NCBI GenBank assembly: GCA_029251265.1
Contig: JAQXDR010000212.1
Location: 1-42,235, forward strand
Length of the DNA: 42,235 nt
Direction of reading: 5' to 3'
DNA from: Pseudoprimorskyibacter sp.
GTDB lineage: Bacteria > Pseudomonadota > Alphaproteobacteria > Rhodobacterales > Rhodobacteraceae
A program made the position numbers and the translations under genes. Positions 9,703 to 18,742 of this stretch are shown here, piece by piece. The notes under the pieces were generated by a model. The model was not told the origin of the DNA and did not search any database. It saw only the letters and a list, made by a program, of their open reading frames with translations. Positions within the stretch are counted from its first letter, which is position 1; every line of letters begins with the position of its first letter.

Positions 9703-11301
9703 ATGTCAAGCCGCATGAGCCTGCCTTTTGTTGTTTCTAAAAAAAGGCCTATCGTCGTGATTGGCGCTGGAGTCGGAGGACTTGCAGCGGGATTTCGACT
9801 TGCGGCTGCGGGTCAACGTGTTGTTATTATCGAGCGCCATGACTGGTTGGGCGGTAAAGCCCGCTGTATCCCAAGTCCGGCAGGTCCCATAGCAGCAGGC
9901 CCCACTGTTTTGACATTACGGTCTGTGTTCGATGATTTGTTCTCGGATGCAGGCCTGAGTCTTGAAGATTTTATCACTCTATCCAAACAAGACATCCTTG
10001 CGCGGCATTTCTGGTCTGATGGCGCGCAGTTGGATTTGATGGCCGATGCACATGCAAGTGCGTCCAACATAGAAACGTTTGCTGGTGCAAAAGCTGCCGA
10101 TGAATATTGGAAGTTCGAATCGGCGACCCGAGCCCTGTTCGATGCTTTTGACGCACCGATGATGCGGACAGCGCGTCCGTCGGTGCGCAATTTGATTAGG
10201 GTTGTGGCAAAAAAACCGGGTTTGCTGTCAGACATGGCACCGGGGCGCGTGATGGCGCGTGATTTGGCACGCCGTTTCAGTGACCCTCGATTGGCGCAAC
10301 TGTTTGGCCGATATGCCACATACGTGGGAGGCTCACCTCTTAAGGCGCCAGCGCTTCTGTCTTTGATCTGGCAAGCTGAAGCGCGTGGCGTCTGGTTGGT
10401 AGATGGGGGCATTGCGGCCCTTGCCGGCGCTCTCGCCGACCAGTTTCTCGCTTTGGGCGGTGAAATCAGAACAAACACTGATATTGAGAGAATTGACGTT
10501 CAAAATGGACGTGTTACCGGCGTTGGGTCCGCGAGCGGAGAGACCATCGCTGCGTCTGCGGTTGTCTTCAATGGGGACCCCTTGGCGCTCGCGACAGGCG
10601 CGCTTGGCCAAGATGTCTCGCAGGCCGTTTCCGGCGTCGCCCGCGCAGGGCGCAGTTTATCGGCGCGGGTCTGGTCCTTTGCCGCTCATGCAAAGGGCGT
10701 TCCGCTCAGTCATCACAATGTCTTTTTTGCAGATGACCCCTATTCAGAATTTCGTGATCTTGAAAAAGGTCTCATGCCACGCGATCCCAGCTTGTATGTT
10801 TGTGCGCAGGATCGTGGTGCGGGTCCTACTAAAGCTCTGGAGCGTTTCGAAATAATCCTGAACGCACCTGCATTGAACACTGGTCAAATTGTATCAAACG
10901 AGAGGCTCACATGCCACCAAAGGACATTTCCGACGCTTGGCCGCATGGGTCTGCATCTAACACCACAACCGGCGATTCTGGAAAACGACGCCTGCCTTAC
11001 GGTCCCGCACCAGTTCAACGCACTTTTTCCCGCGAGCCTAGGATCGCTTTACGGGCAGAGCCCGAATACCATGACAGCAAGCCTGTCTCGGCCGACGGCA
11101 CGCTCAAAGATAGTGGGACTGTATTTGTGCGGCGGAGGAGCACACCCGGGGGCGGGGGTTCCGATGGCGGCACTCTCCGGCAGGCACGCGGCCGAGGCGA
11201 TCTTGCAAGACCAAACTTCAACCTCGCCGTCCCGCCCAATGGGTACGCGTGGTGGTACATCGACGGTATCAGCAATGATGGCAAACGCGCGATCTCGATA
11301 A
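9703..11301 (+). CDS. crtD: Methoxyneurosporene (hydroxyneurosporene) dehydrogenase
   Basis: 532-residue FAD-dependent desaturase of the CrtI family. It adds the C-3,4 double bond after CrtC/CrtF action in spheroidene synthesis. The dinucleotide-binding motif VVIGAGVGGLAAGFRL is near residues 18-33, and the family C-terminal block LCGGGAHPGAGVPMAALSG is present. The first ATG is used; an ATG four codons in (9715) is also possible, since neither has a good Shine-Dalgarno. The last 55-60 codons overlap the crtC reading frame. Confidence 0.95.
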   Translation: MSSRMSLPFVVSKKRPIVVIGAGVGGLAAGFRLAAAGQRVVIIERHDWLGGKARCIPSPAGPIAAGPTVLTLRSVFDDLFSDAGLSLEDFITLSKQDILARHFWSDGAQLDLMADAHASASNIETFAGAKAADEYWKFESATRALFDAFDAPMMRTARPSVRNLIRVVAKKPGLLSDMAPGRVMARDLARRFSDPRLAQLFGRYATYVGGSPLKAPALLSLIWQAEARGVWLVDGGIAALAGALADQFLALGGEIRTNTDIERIDVQNGRVTGVGSASGETIAASAVVFNGDPLALATGALGQDVSQAVSGVARAGRSLSARVWSFAAHAKGVPLSHHNVFFADDPYSEFRDLEKGLMPRDPSLYVCAQDRGAGPTKALERFEIILNAPALNTGQIVSNERLTCHQRTFPTLGRMGLHLTPQPAILENDACLTVPHQFNALFPASLGSLYGQSPNTMTASLSRPTARSKIVGLYLCGGGAHPGAGVPMAALSGRHAAEAILQDQTSTSPSRPMGTRGGTSTVSAMMANARSR

Positions 11302-12143
11302 TTGCGTTTATCGGTTCCGTTTTTTCACCTTGGTACAAATGGTCGGGTCGTAGAAACCCGGACAACCACGTGTGCATCAACGTGGCTACTTACGGACCCG
11401 GCGGTCGGTTTACGATGACAGATCGTGGTAAAGATGCTTTGCGCCAAGATCAAAATACGTTTCAGGTGGGCCCATCGTCGCTTAGATGGACGGGATCAGA
11501 GCTGGTTATTGACATAAATGAAATGGGTGCGCCGCCGATGGTGGCGCCGGTCCGGGGCACGATACGCCTGACGCCTTCAGCCATGACCAAGGTAGAGTTG
11601 CCGCTGACATCAGACGGCGCACATATTTGGCGGCCTTTTGCACCAGTGGCTAAAATTTCGGTTAACTTGGAAAAATCTGGTTGGACATGGGATGGACACG
11701 GATATTTTGACGCCAATTTCGGAACCCGCGCGTTAGAAGATGATTTCTCTTTTTGGACATGGGGACGGTATCCTGTCCGTGATGGGGCGCTGTGTGCTTA
11801 TGATGCAAACCGGTTGGACGGATCACGTGTTGCCTGTGGGTTATCCTTTTCGGAAAATGGAGACGCCAAGGTTGTCGATCTACCGCCTCAGACCCCGTTC
11901 CGGCGGTCGCTTTGGACAGTCAGGCGTGAAACACGTGCGGATCCGGGTGTCGCACCGCGCCAAGTCATGAACATGCTGGACGCACCTTTTTATTCGCGCT
12001 CCATGGTCCAGACAACCTTGAACGGGGAGCAGACCATTGGCGTACATGAAGCGCTTGATCTAAAACGCTTTCGCTCACCATTCCTGAAACCGATGTTAGC
12101 GGTGCGGGTGCCGCGCAGGCGCAGGTGGCGTTTTGACAGCTAA
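11127..12143 (+). CDS. crtC: Carotenoid 1,2-hydratase (hydroxyneurosporene synthase)
   Basis: Adds water across the C1-C2 bond of neurosporene. Family landmarks are GYAWWYIDGIS, FIGSVFSPWYKWSGRR, HVCINVATYGPGGRFTMTD and GHGYFDANFG. The start is uncertain. The only in-frame ATG upstream (10911) would overlap crtD by about 390 bases and give an unlikely N-terminus, and there is no other ATG before the conserved body. I suggest the GTG at 11127 (338 residues), with a GTGGGA about 7-12 bases upstream, giving a 175-base overlap with crtD. Translation by coupling to crtD is likely. Confidence 0.88.
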   Translation: MRRRSTPGGGGSDGGTLRQARGRGDLARPNFNLAVPPNGYAWWYIDGISNDGKRAISIIAFIGSVFSPWYKWSGRRNPDNHVCINVATYGPGGRFTMTDRGKDALRQDQNTFQVGPSSLRWTGSELVIDINEMGAPPMVAPVRGTIRLTPSAMTKVELPLTSDGAHIWRPFAPVAKISVNLEKSGWTWDGHGYFDANFGTRALEDDFSFWTWGRYPVRDGALCAYDANRLDGSRVACGLSFSENGDAKVVDLPPQTPFRRSLWTVRRETRADPGVAPRQVMNMLDAPFYSRSMVQTTLNGEQTIGVHEALDLKRFRSPFLKPMLAVRVPRRRRWRFDS

Positions 12144-12170
12144 AGCTGGTTCAGAATTGTTTTCAATGGC

Positions 12171-12644
12171 TCAGGTTTTATTTTCGCCCAAGTTTTCTGG
12201 GTTCAGGCGCCAAACGGCGGCATTCAAAGCGGCCGCAACGCTAACCCAAACGAGGTAGGGTATAAACAAAAGGCCTGCCAACATGTCAACCTGCCAAAGC
12301 GCGACCATACATGCCGCAACCGCAGCCCATAGCATCAACAGAACGGCCATGCCTGCTTTGATCCGTTGAAGCCCAAAAAACACGGGCGTCCAAAGTGTGT
12401 TGAGCGCAATCTGCAATGCCCAAAGCGCCAGCGCCATTCCCGATCCATCGATGACAGCGACGCGTGCCGCAGCGGCCGACATACACAGATACAACGTTGT
12501 CCATGCCAAGGGGAAAAGCCAATTTGGCGGCGTCCATACGGGCTTTTTCAGCCGCTCATACCATGCCCCAGGGGGGAAAAGGCCACCAGTCGCGCCCGCT
12601 GCAAAGCAGGCAGCGAGAAAAATCAGAAAGTACACTGTAAACAT
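12171..12644 (-). CDS. tspO: TspO/MBR family membrane sensor protein
   Basis: 157-residue protein with five membrane helices, a homologue of the mitochondrial translocator protein. Family signs are GGLFPPGAWYERLKKPVW, WTPPNWLFPLAW and the tryptophan-rich NTLWTPVFFG. In Rhodobacter sphaeroides TspO sits in this same place and lowers photosynthesis gene expression with oxygen, probably by exporting or binding tetrapyrrole intermediates. It starts 5 bases after the crtB stop, so it ends the crtI-crtB-tspO unit, and faces crtC across 27 bases with no clear terminator. Confidence 0.96.
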   Translation of the reverse strand: MFTVYFLIFLAACFAAGATGGLFPPGAWYERLKKPVWTPPNWLFPLAWTTLYLCMSAAAARVAVIDGSGMALALWALQIALNTLWTPVFFGLQRIKAGMAVLLMLWAAVAACMVALWQVDMLAGLLFIPYLVWVSVAAALNAAVWRLNPENLGENKT

Positions 12645-12649
12645 AACGC

Positions 12650-13678
12650 TTATCTAGCGCGTTGCCGTGACCTCATCAATGCGTCATCACGTGCTTTTAG
12701 GGCTGTTAACGCATCGATGACTGGGGCGCTCCAATGATCTCGGCTTGCTTCAGCGCGCGCAGCTGCGTCGACTAAAAATGCAACTTCGGGCAGAGGGGCC
12801 GCATGGAGCCTCGCTGAGCGGGGCGCAACAGCACTGACGCCTGCCTGACACGCAGACAAGACCAACCATCCCAATTTTTGAGACCTGCTGGTACGCGCGC
12901 GTGTTGTTATGGTATCAAAACCCTGGGCCCGCACCCGTTTTCCAATACCGGCATAGATATGCCGAGCCGCAAAAATACCGGGCCGACAGGCAAGCGGAAG
13001 CTCTGAAATGCCGGCTTCGGATCTATCGTAAAGCGGTCGGGCCTCTGCCAGCAAGCGACGCGTCATTGCACAAACATCCTTGGATGGCGTAGGGGATTTT
13101 AGGAAATCAGCCGGTGCGAGACCTGTTTTTTCGAACCAGTCTAGTGGTAAATACAGGCGATCTTCGCGGGCGTCTTCGCCGACATCACGTGCAATATTTG
13201 TCAACTGCATCGCCACACCCAGATCACAGGCACGTGCCAAAGCATCCCGGTCGCGAACCCCCATTAAAACAGCCATCATTGCACCGACGGTGCTGGCAAC
13301 ACGTGCGGCATAGGATCGAAGGTCCGAAAGGCTTTGATACCGTCGTTCCATCGCGTCCCACGCGAGACCCTCAAGAAGTGCCTCTGGCAGCGTTCGAGGC
13401 ATGTCAAATTCCTCGATAATGGCGGTAAAGGCGCGATCCGCCGCGGCATCACGAGGTCGGCCCGCATAGGCTAACGACAATCGTTTTTCGAGATCAATAA
13501 CAGATGCTGTTTTGTCAGATTTCAGGTCCACCTCGTCATCAGCCAAACGGCAAAAGGCATACAAGGCCAAGGCAGGATCTCTGACCTTGTTGGGCAATAG
13601 ACGCGAAGCTGCATGAAAAGACAAAGACCCGTGACGGATGGCCTCTTGGCAATGTGCGAGGTCTTTTGGATCAATCAT
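12650..13678 (-). CDS. crtB: Phytoene synthase
   Basis: 342-residue head-to-head prenyltransferase joining two GGPP to phytoene. The first aspartate motif is in CRLADDEVD and the second region is NIARDVGEDA followed by DRLYLP. The start overlaps the crtI stop as ATGA. Substrate comes from CrtE and product goes to CrtI. Confidence 0.97.
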   Translation of the reverse strand: MIDPKDLAHCQEAIRHGSLSFHAASRLLPNKVRDPALALYAFCRLADDEVDLKSDKTASVIDLEKRLSLAYAGRPRDAAADRAFTAIIEEFDMPRTLPEALLEGLAWDAMERRYQSLSDLRSYAARVASTVGAMMAVLMGVRDRDALARACDLGVAMQLTNIARDVGEDAREDRLYLPLDWFEKTGLAPADFLKSPTPSKDVCAMTRRLLAEARPLYDRSEAGISELPLACRPGIFAARHIYAGIGKRVRAQGFDTITTRARTSRSQKLGWLVLSACQAGVSAVAPRSARLHAAPLPEVAFLVDAAARAEASRDHWSAPVIDALTALKARDDALMRSRQRAR

Positions 13679-15228
13679 TTTGATGCTCCGACAGGGACGG
13701 CGTCCGGTACGAGTTTTCCCAGTACCTCTGCCGAGGAAATTACGCCCGGAAGACCGGCACCGGGATGAGTTCCAGCCCCGACAAGATAAAGCCCGGGAAG
13801 TTCCTCGGATATGTTATGCGGTCTGAACCATGCGCTTTGCAGAATACGTGGTTCAATTGAAAAACCGGTTCCATGTGGAGACAGATATCTGTCGCGAAAC
13901 GTGTTGGGGCTAAAAACTTCACTTGCGGTGATGTGTTTAGATAGGTCTGGAAGGGCTTGCTCTTCCAATACTTTTTGCATTTTTTCGCGATAGAGCTCGG
14001 CTGTTTTTGTCCAGTCTACAGGGTCATCATGACCCAGATGCGGAACGGGGGACAACGCGTAAAAGGTGTCGCCTCCGATTGGGGCAGCGGTTGGGTCGGT
14101 GACGGTAGGGCGATGAAGATAGATGCTCATATCGTCGGCAAGATGGCCCTTGCGAAATATATCGCGCACCAATCCTCCGTATCGCGGACCGTTTAAAATT
14201 GTGTGATGACCGACATCTGGCCACAGATCACGTGTGCCCAAAGTTCCAAAATGCCATACCATCAGACTCATGGACCAGCGCGTTCGTTGCAAACGTTTAT
14301 GGGTCCAACGACGAGTCGTCTTCTTACGCAGAAGGCGCGTGTAGGTGTGTCCGGCATCTGCATTTGACACGACAACATCGGATTTGATTTCCTGCCCGTT
14401 GCGCAACGCCACGCCAGCTGCGCGACCCTCTTCGACCAAAATCCTATCGACGTCTGTATTCAGCTGCACTTTCCCGCCTTGGGATTGAATGATGCGCTGC
14501 ATATCGCTGGCAATCGCACCGACACCGCCCATGGCGTAATGGACGCCAAAGGCCGCTTCCAGGTGACTAACCAGAATATACATTGATGTGACGCGAAAGG
14601 GGTCTCCGCCGATGAAAAGGGGGTGAAAGGAAAACGCCATGCGCAGCCGAGGGTCTTTGAAACGCCGTGCAGCATGCGCATAGACGGATCTGTCCGCACG
14701 CAGCATGGCGAATTTAGGCAAAACCTTGATCAGATCCCATAACTTATGCATCGAGCGTCGCCCGAGATCCTCAAACCCGAATTCATATCGATCCAGACTG
14801 TCTTTAAGGAACTTGTCATACCCGGCGAGGTCGCCCGGTGACAGACGTTCAATTTCGGCACGCATTTTGTCACGATCACCGCTTGCAGAAAAGCGTGATC
14901 CGTCCGGCCAACGGATCTCATAAAAGGGATCCAGAGGGCGCAGATCGATGCAAGACTCAAAATCCTCGCCGCAGGTCGCCCAAAGCTCTCTGAAAATTTG
15001 CGGTACGGTGACAATGGTAGGGCCAAGATCAAAGCGATGACCATTTTGCCACAGCGCCGACCCGCGACCTCCGGGCCGGTTCAGCCGGTCGATTACGGTC
15101 ACGCCGTATCCTTTGGCGCCCAAGCGCATCGCGGCAGCAAGGCCGCCAAGGCCAGCTCCTATGACGATGGCCTTTGGTCGGGGATCACCTGTGGTGTCTT
15201 GTGTGAGAAACGTGTCATGGCGTGTCAT
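13675..15228 (-). CDS. crtI: Phytoene desaturase
   Basis: 517-residue FAD-dependent desaturase, in this pathway expected to make neurosporene in three steps. The N-terminal motif AIVIGAGLGGLAAAMRL and C-terminal block LVGAGTHPGAGLPGVISSAE are clear. I use the ATG at 15228 (MTRHDTFLTQ). The frame continues to 15306, but those 26 residues lie across the promoter and PpsR site. There is no Shine-Dalgarno, and a candidate promoter (TTGTCA, 17 bases, TATCGT) would start transcription about 2 bases before the ATG, so the mRNA may be leaderless. Confidence 0.96.
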   Translation of the reverse strand: MTRHDTFLTQDTTGDPRPKAIVIGAGLGGLAAAMRLGAKGYGVTVIDRLNRPGGRGSALWQNGHRFDLGPTIVTVPQIFRELWATCGEDFESCIDLRPLDPFYEIRWPDGSRFSASGDRDKMRAEIERLSPGDLAGYDKFLKDSLDRYEFGFEDLGRRSMHKLWDLIKVLPKFAMLRADRSVYAHAARRFKDPRLRMAFSFHPLFIGGDPFRVTSMYILVSHLEAAFGVHYAMGGVGAIASDMQRIIQSQGGKVQLNTDVDRILVEEGRAAGVALRNGQEIKSDVVVSNADAGHTYTRLLRKKTTRRWTHKRLQRTRWSMSLMVWHFGTLGTRDLWPDVGHHTILNGPRYGGLVRDIFRKGHLADDMSIYLHRPTVTDPTAAPIGGDTFYALSPVPHLGHDDPVDWTKTAELYREKMQKVLEEQALPDLSKHITASEVFSPNTFRDRYLSPHGTGFSIEPRILQSAWFRPHNISEELPGLYLVGAGTHPGAGLPGVISSAEVLGKLVPDAVPVGASK

Positions 15229-15246
15229 TATGTGAAACGATACACA

Positions 15247-15264
15247 TGTAAACCAAAGTTGACA
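15247..15264. promoter_or_regulatory. PpsR/CrtJ operator near crtI
   Basis: Perfect TGT-N12-ACA in the crtI-crtA gap. On the minus strand it lies between a TTGTCA -35 candidate (15265-15260) and a TATCGT -10 (15242-15237, 17-base spacer), so bound PpsR would cover the crtI promoter. Confidence 0.85.
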
Positions 15265-15300
15265 ATTGCTACTTTCAGACTTTCCTTTCAATTTGAAAAA

Positions 15301-15318
15301 TGTCACGTTTGGTTGACA
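15301..15318. promoter_or_regulatory. PpsR/CrtJ operator near crtA
   Basis: Second perfect TGT-N12-ACA in the crtI-crtA gap, centred 54 bases from the first, close to five helical turns. It ends 3 bases before the ATG assigned to crtA. The pair could bind one PpsR assembly and repress both divergent units. Confidence 0.85.
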
Positions 15319-15321
15319 TTA

Positions 15322-16062
15322 ATGACTGGGATTCACAGCGGGAGAAATCCTATCCAAACCGTCAGCCTTTCCTTATTCAGATTTTCCTCTCTAGCCACGC
15401 GTGTCTGGGCCTTTGGAATGATGGGTTTTGCACGATGGCCATTGTCGCATATTCCAGAGCTGCAGTTTTGGAAGCTTTGTGGATCAGGCCCAGACGGATC
15501 GTTTATGTTGCGGTTTAATCCGTCGGTCTACACAGTGCTATGCGTCTGGCCGGATGAAGAAACGGCTCGCGATAATTTGCAAAACCATCCCTTGTTTAGA
15601 CGATACAATCGGATGTGTTCTGAACACGCCCAACTTTTGATGGCTCCCGTGTCTGCGCGCGGGGCATGGTCGGGCGCAGCCCCGTTTGAAAGCCCGACCA
15701 ACGCGCACTGTGATGCTGACGGGCCGATTGCGGCGCTTACGCGGGCAACACTGCGACCGCGAATTGCGCTACGTTTTTGGGACCGCGTGCCCGATATCAA
15801 TGCTGTGATTGGTTCTGATCCGAACGTCTTGTTTCGAATTGGTATGGGCGAAATGCCAGCGTTGCACCAAATTACCTTTTCAATTTGGCCTGACAGCCAT
15901 TCTATGGCCCGTTTTGCGCGACATTCCGGACCACATGCAGACGCAATAAAGGCGGTGCGCAAAGAGGGCTGGTTTTCCGAAGAACTATATGCCCGTTTCC
16001 GTATTGTAGATGCACATGGAACATGGAACGCACAGAGCTTCTCAAAAGAGTTTGTAAGATGA
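15322..16062 (+). CDS. crtA: Spheroidene monooxygenase
   Basis: 246 residues. Converts spheroidene to the keto-carotenoid spheroidenone under oxygen. The family core begins at QTVSLSLFRF and continues with AFGMMGFARW, LCVWPDEETARDN and FWDRVPDINAVI. The ATG at 15322 is the first possible start after the PpsR site but has no good Shine-Dalgarno; the frame is open further upstream. A GGGAG lies about 8 bases before the ATC codon at 15352-15354, where many CrtA proteins begin, so a non-ATG start there is a weak alternative. First gene of crtA-bchIDO; its stop overlaps bchI. Confidence 0.93.
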   Translation: MTGIHSGRNPIQTVSLSLFRFSSLATRVWAFGMMGFARWPLSHIPELQFWKLCGSGPDGSFMLRFNPSVYTVLCVWPDEETARDNLQNHPLFRRYNRMCSEHAQLLMAPVSARGAWSGAAPFESPTNAHCDADGPIAALTRATLRPRIALRFWDRVPDINAVIGSDPNVLFRIGMGEMPALHQITFSIWPDSHSMARFARHSGPHADAIKAVRKEGWFSEELYARFRIVDAHGTWNAQSFSKEFVR

Positions 16063-17069
16063 TGACACGACCCCAGTTTCCTTTTTCGGCCATAGTCGGA
16101 CAGGATCAGATGAAGACCGCAATTATTTTGACAGCTATTGACCCTTCTTTGGGAGGGGTTTTGGTTTTCGGCGATCGCGGCACGGGAAAATCTACAGCGG
16201 TGAGGGCGCTTGCTGCGTTGTTGCCGCCAATACAGGCCGTCGCTGATTGTCCGATTAATTCCGAGACATCCGATCAGGTGCCAGACTGGGCCGATGTTGT
16301 GGACACAAAGGTGATCGCACGGCCAACGCCTATTGTGGATCTACCCCTTGGTGTGACCGAAGATCGTGTCACTGGGGCGCTTGATATCGAACGCGCCCTG
16401 ACACAAGGCGAAAAGGCCTTTCAACCCGGACTTTTGGCTCAGGCCAATCGGGGTTATTTGTACATCGACGAGATCAACCTGCTGGAAGACCACGTGGTAG
16501 ATCTTTTGCTGGATGTGGCCCAGTCCGGTGAAAATGTTGTGGAACGCGAAGGGCTTTCTATTCGACATCCCGCGAGGTTCGTTCTTGTTGGATCCGGTAA
16601 TCCAGAAGAAGGCGAGCTGCGCCCACAATTGTTGGATCGGTTCGGGATCTCGGTCGAGGTGCGCACACCGACGGACATCGATGAACGTGTTGATGTCATT
16701 CAGCGTCGCGATGCATTCGAAAGAAACCCGCAAGCATTTTTGCGAAAGTGGCGCAAGGCCGACGCGGAGTTATGTGATCAGATTCTATCCGCACGCGAGC
16801 GTTTGGCTGGCGTAAAAACCCGCAAAGCCATCCTAAAGGACTGTGCTGGTTTGTGTCTGGCTTTGGGCGCTGATGGTCTAAGAGGAGAGCTGACCCTGTT
16901 GCGTGCAGGACGGGCTTTGGCAGCCTTTGGTGGGCAAACGTCTTTGGAACGCGACCATCTGCGACAGGTTGCGCCTATGGCCCTGGCACATCGTTTGCGG
17001 CGCGATCCCCTAGACGAGGCAGGGTCGACCATTCGCGTATCGCGCACCGTGACCGAGATTTTGGGCTAA
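16059..17069 (+). CDS. bchI: Magnesium chelatase ATPase subunit I
   Basis: AAA+ subunit that with BchD drives Mg insertion into protoporphyrin IX on BchH. I use the ATG at 16059 (336 residues), which overlaps the crtA stop within ATGATGA; the frame to 16023 lies inside crtA. Walker A is GDRGTGKST at 38-46, Walker B is in YLYIDEINLL, and sensor/finger residues follow in GSGNPEEGELRPQLLDRFG. The stop shares a base with bchD (TAATG). Confidence 0.97.
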   Translation: MMTRPQFPFSAIVGQDQMKTAIILTAIDPSLGGVLVFGDRGTGKSTAVRALAALLPPIQAVADCPINSETSDQVPDWADVVDTKVIARPTPIVDLPLGVTEDRVTGALDIERALTQGEKAFQPGLLAQANRGYLYIDEINLLEDHVVDLLLDVAQSGENVVEREGLSIRHPARFVLVGSGNPEEGELRPQLLDRFGISVEVRTPTDIDERVDVIQRRDAFERNPQAFLRKWRKADAELCDQILSARERLAGVKTRKAILKDCAGLCLALGADGLRGELTLLRAGRALAAFGGQTSLERDHLRQVAPMALAHRLRRDPLDEAGSTIRVSRTVTEILG

Positions 17070-18742
17070 TGGACAACGACCGATTAGCCACTCTTTGGGA
17101 TCAGGCCTGTTTGGCTGTGCAGATTGTGGCAATTGATCCAGTTGGATTAGGTGGGATCAAGCTGACTGCACGCGCAGGTCCGGTGCGGGATGTCTGGATA
17201 AAACTGTTGGCTCAACTGCCGTCAGATCCGGTAAAGTTGCATCCTAATATCTCTGACGAAGCCCTTTTTGGTGGAATTGACATAAGCATGATTGGCGCTC
17301 AGGGCGGTGCTTTGCCAAAACGACAGGGTCTGCTGGACCGGCCGGCAACGTTGATCTTATCCATGGCGGAAAGATGTCCGATGGATTTGGCTGGCCGCTT
17401 GGCGCTCGCACTAGAACAGGGGCCAGGGCATTGCCTGATTGCCTTAGAAGAACAAGTCGAACCGGATGAATGTGTTCCAGCCGCCCTTTCAGATCGCCTT
17501 GCCTGTCATATCAGATTAGATGACGTGCCGTTTGATACAGCCGTGCATTCCAAAGTCCGAAAATATAGTCAAAGCTGGTCTGGGCAACTACCAGATATCA
17601 GCATTCAGTCTGCAATCGTCCCACTGACGGTCTTGTCTGCGCGTCTTGGAATAGAAAGCTTGCGCGCGCCTTTGCTTGCGTGTCGATTTGCGCGGGCGCA
17701 TGCAGTCTTTTGCGGTCGGACTGAGGTCGAACAACAGGACCTGGAAATTGCAGCTGCGGTTGTTCTTGCACCACGAGCACGACAGCTTCCGGATGCGCCT
17801 GATACACCTGATACGCCTGAAAATTCGTCAGAGCCGCCACCGACTGATACCTCAGAACCGCACGTCACAGATGCAGTCCCACAGGAGATTTTAACAGACG
17901 CGGTGCGCGTTGCTTTGCCCGATGGGATTTTGCTGACGGCGTCGCAAATCGGTGGGGGAGCAGGTGTGGGTGGTGGCGGCGCACGTAAATCAGGCAATCG
18001 CAAAGGACGCCCGCTGCCTGCACGCAAGGGACGGCCAGATGGGCGGCATAGGATCGACGTTTTGGCCACCCTGCGCGCGGCCGTTCCTTGGCAGCGGCTT
18101 CGTCGGAAACCTTTAGGATCATCGCAGTCGCGTTTGGCTTTGCGCAGTCAGGACATTCACCTCAAACGGTTTGAGACCTGCTCAGATCGGCTTTTGGTTT
18201 TTGTTGTTGATGCATCCGGGTCCCAGGCGCTTGCACGGTTGGGTGAAGCCAAAGGGGCTGTCGAAATACTGCTGTCGCGGGCTTATGCAAGCCGTGATCA
18301 CGCGGCTCTGGTGTCTTTTCGTGGCACTTCGTCCGAGGTTTTATTACCACCCACACGATCTTTGGTTCAAACAAAAAAGCGGCTTGCAGCGTTACCTGGT
18401 GGCGGGGGCACTCCCTTGGCTGCGGGCTTATACGCGGCCGGTAGCCTGATTTTGCAAGCACAACGACAGGGGCTGTCGCCACTATTGGTTATGTTGACAG
18501 ACGGACGTGCAAACATTGCGCTTGATGGGACTGCAGGACGTGCGCGTGCCACAGCGGATGCGTTGGATGCTGCGCGCTGGCTTCACCGATCCAAGATCGA
18601 ATCTGTTGTTTTAGACACTGGTATTCGGGCCCAGCCCACATTACCCGAGCTGGCGCGTACAATGGGAGGACGGCTTTTGACATTGCCCCACGCCGGAGCT
18701 GCGCGCATTTCTGCCGGATTGGAACAGGTCTTGCGCGGGTAA
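17069..18742 (+). CDS. bchD: Magnesium chelatase subunit D
   Basis: 557 residues. Platform subunit of Mg-chelatase. The N-terminal AAA+-like domain (about 1-235) has lost a clear Walker A. A Pro/Asp/Glu-rich linker spans about 240-270, then a Gly- and Arg-rich stretch about 295-325, and a C-terminal von Willebrand A domain with MIDAS motif DASGS at 381-385. Start and stop each share one base with the neighbouring genes (TAATG), indicating coupled translation of bchI-D-O. Confidence 0.97.
   Translation: MDNDRLATLWDQACLAVQIVAIDPVGLGGIKLTARAGPVRDVWIKLLAQLPSDPVKLHPNISDEALFGGIDISMIGAQGGALPKRQGLLDRPATLILSMAERCPMDLAGRLALALEQGPGHCLIALEEQVEPDECVPAALSDRLACHIRLDDVPFDTAVHSKVRKYSQSWSGQLPDISIQSAIVPLTVLSARLGIESLRAPLLACRFARAHAVFCGRTEVEQQDLEIAAAVVLAPRARQLPDAPDTPDTPENSSEPPPTDTSEPHVTDAVPQEILTDAVRVALPDGILLTASQIGGGAGVGGGGARKSGNRKGRPLPARKGRPDGRHRIDVLATLRAAVPWQRLRRKPLGSSQSRLALRSQDIHLKRFETCSDRLLVFVVDASGSQALARLGEAKGAVEILLSRAYASRDHAALVSFRGTSSEVLLPPTRSLVQTKKRLAALPGGGGTPLAAGLYAAGSLILQAQRQGLSPLLVMLTDGRANIALDGTAGRARATADALDAARWLHRSKIESVVLDTGIRAQPTLPELARTMGGRLLTLPHAGAARISAGLEQVLRG

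Noticed and set aside
11015-11380. 121-residue frame on the minus strand across crtD/crtC
   Set aside because: A shadow of the two overlapping plus-strand genes; no family features or start signal.
12144-12170. Terminator between crtC and tspO
   Set aside because: No stable stem with a T-run is visible in the 27 bases.
15229-15306. Longer crtI start at 15306
   Set aside because: It would place coding sequence over the divergent promoter and a perfect PpsR site and adds residues foreign to CrtI.
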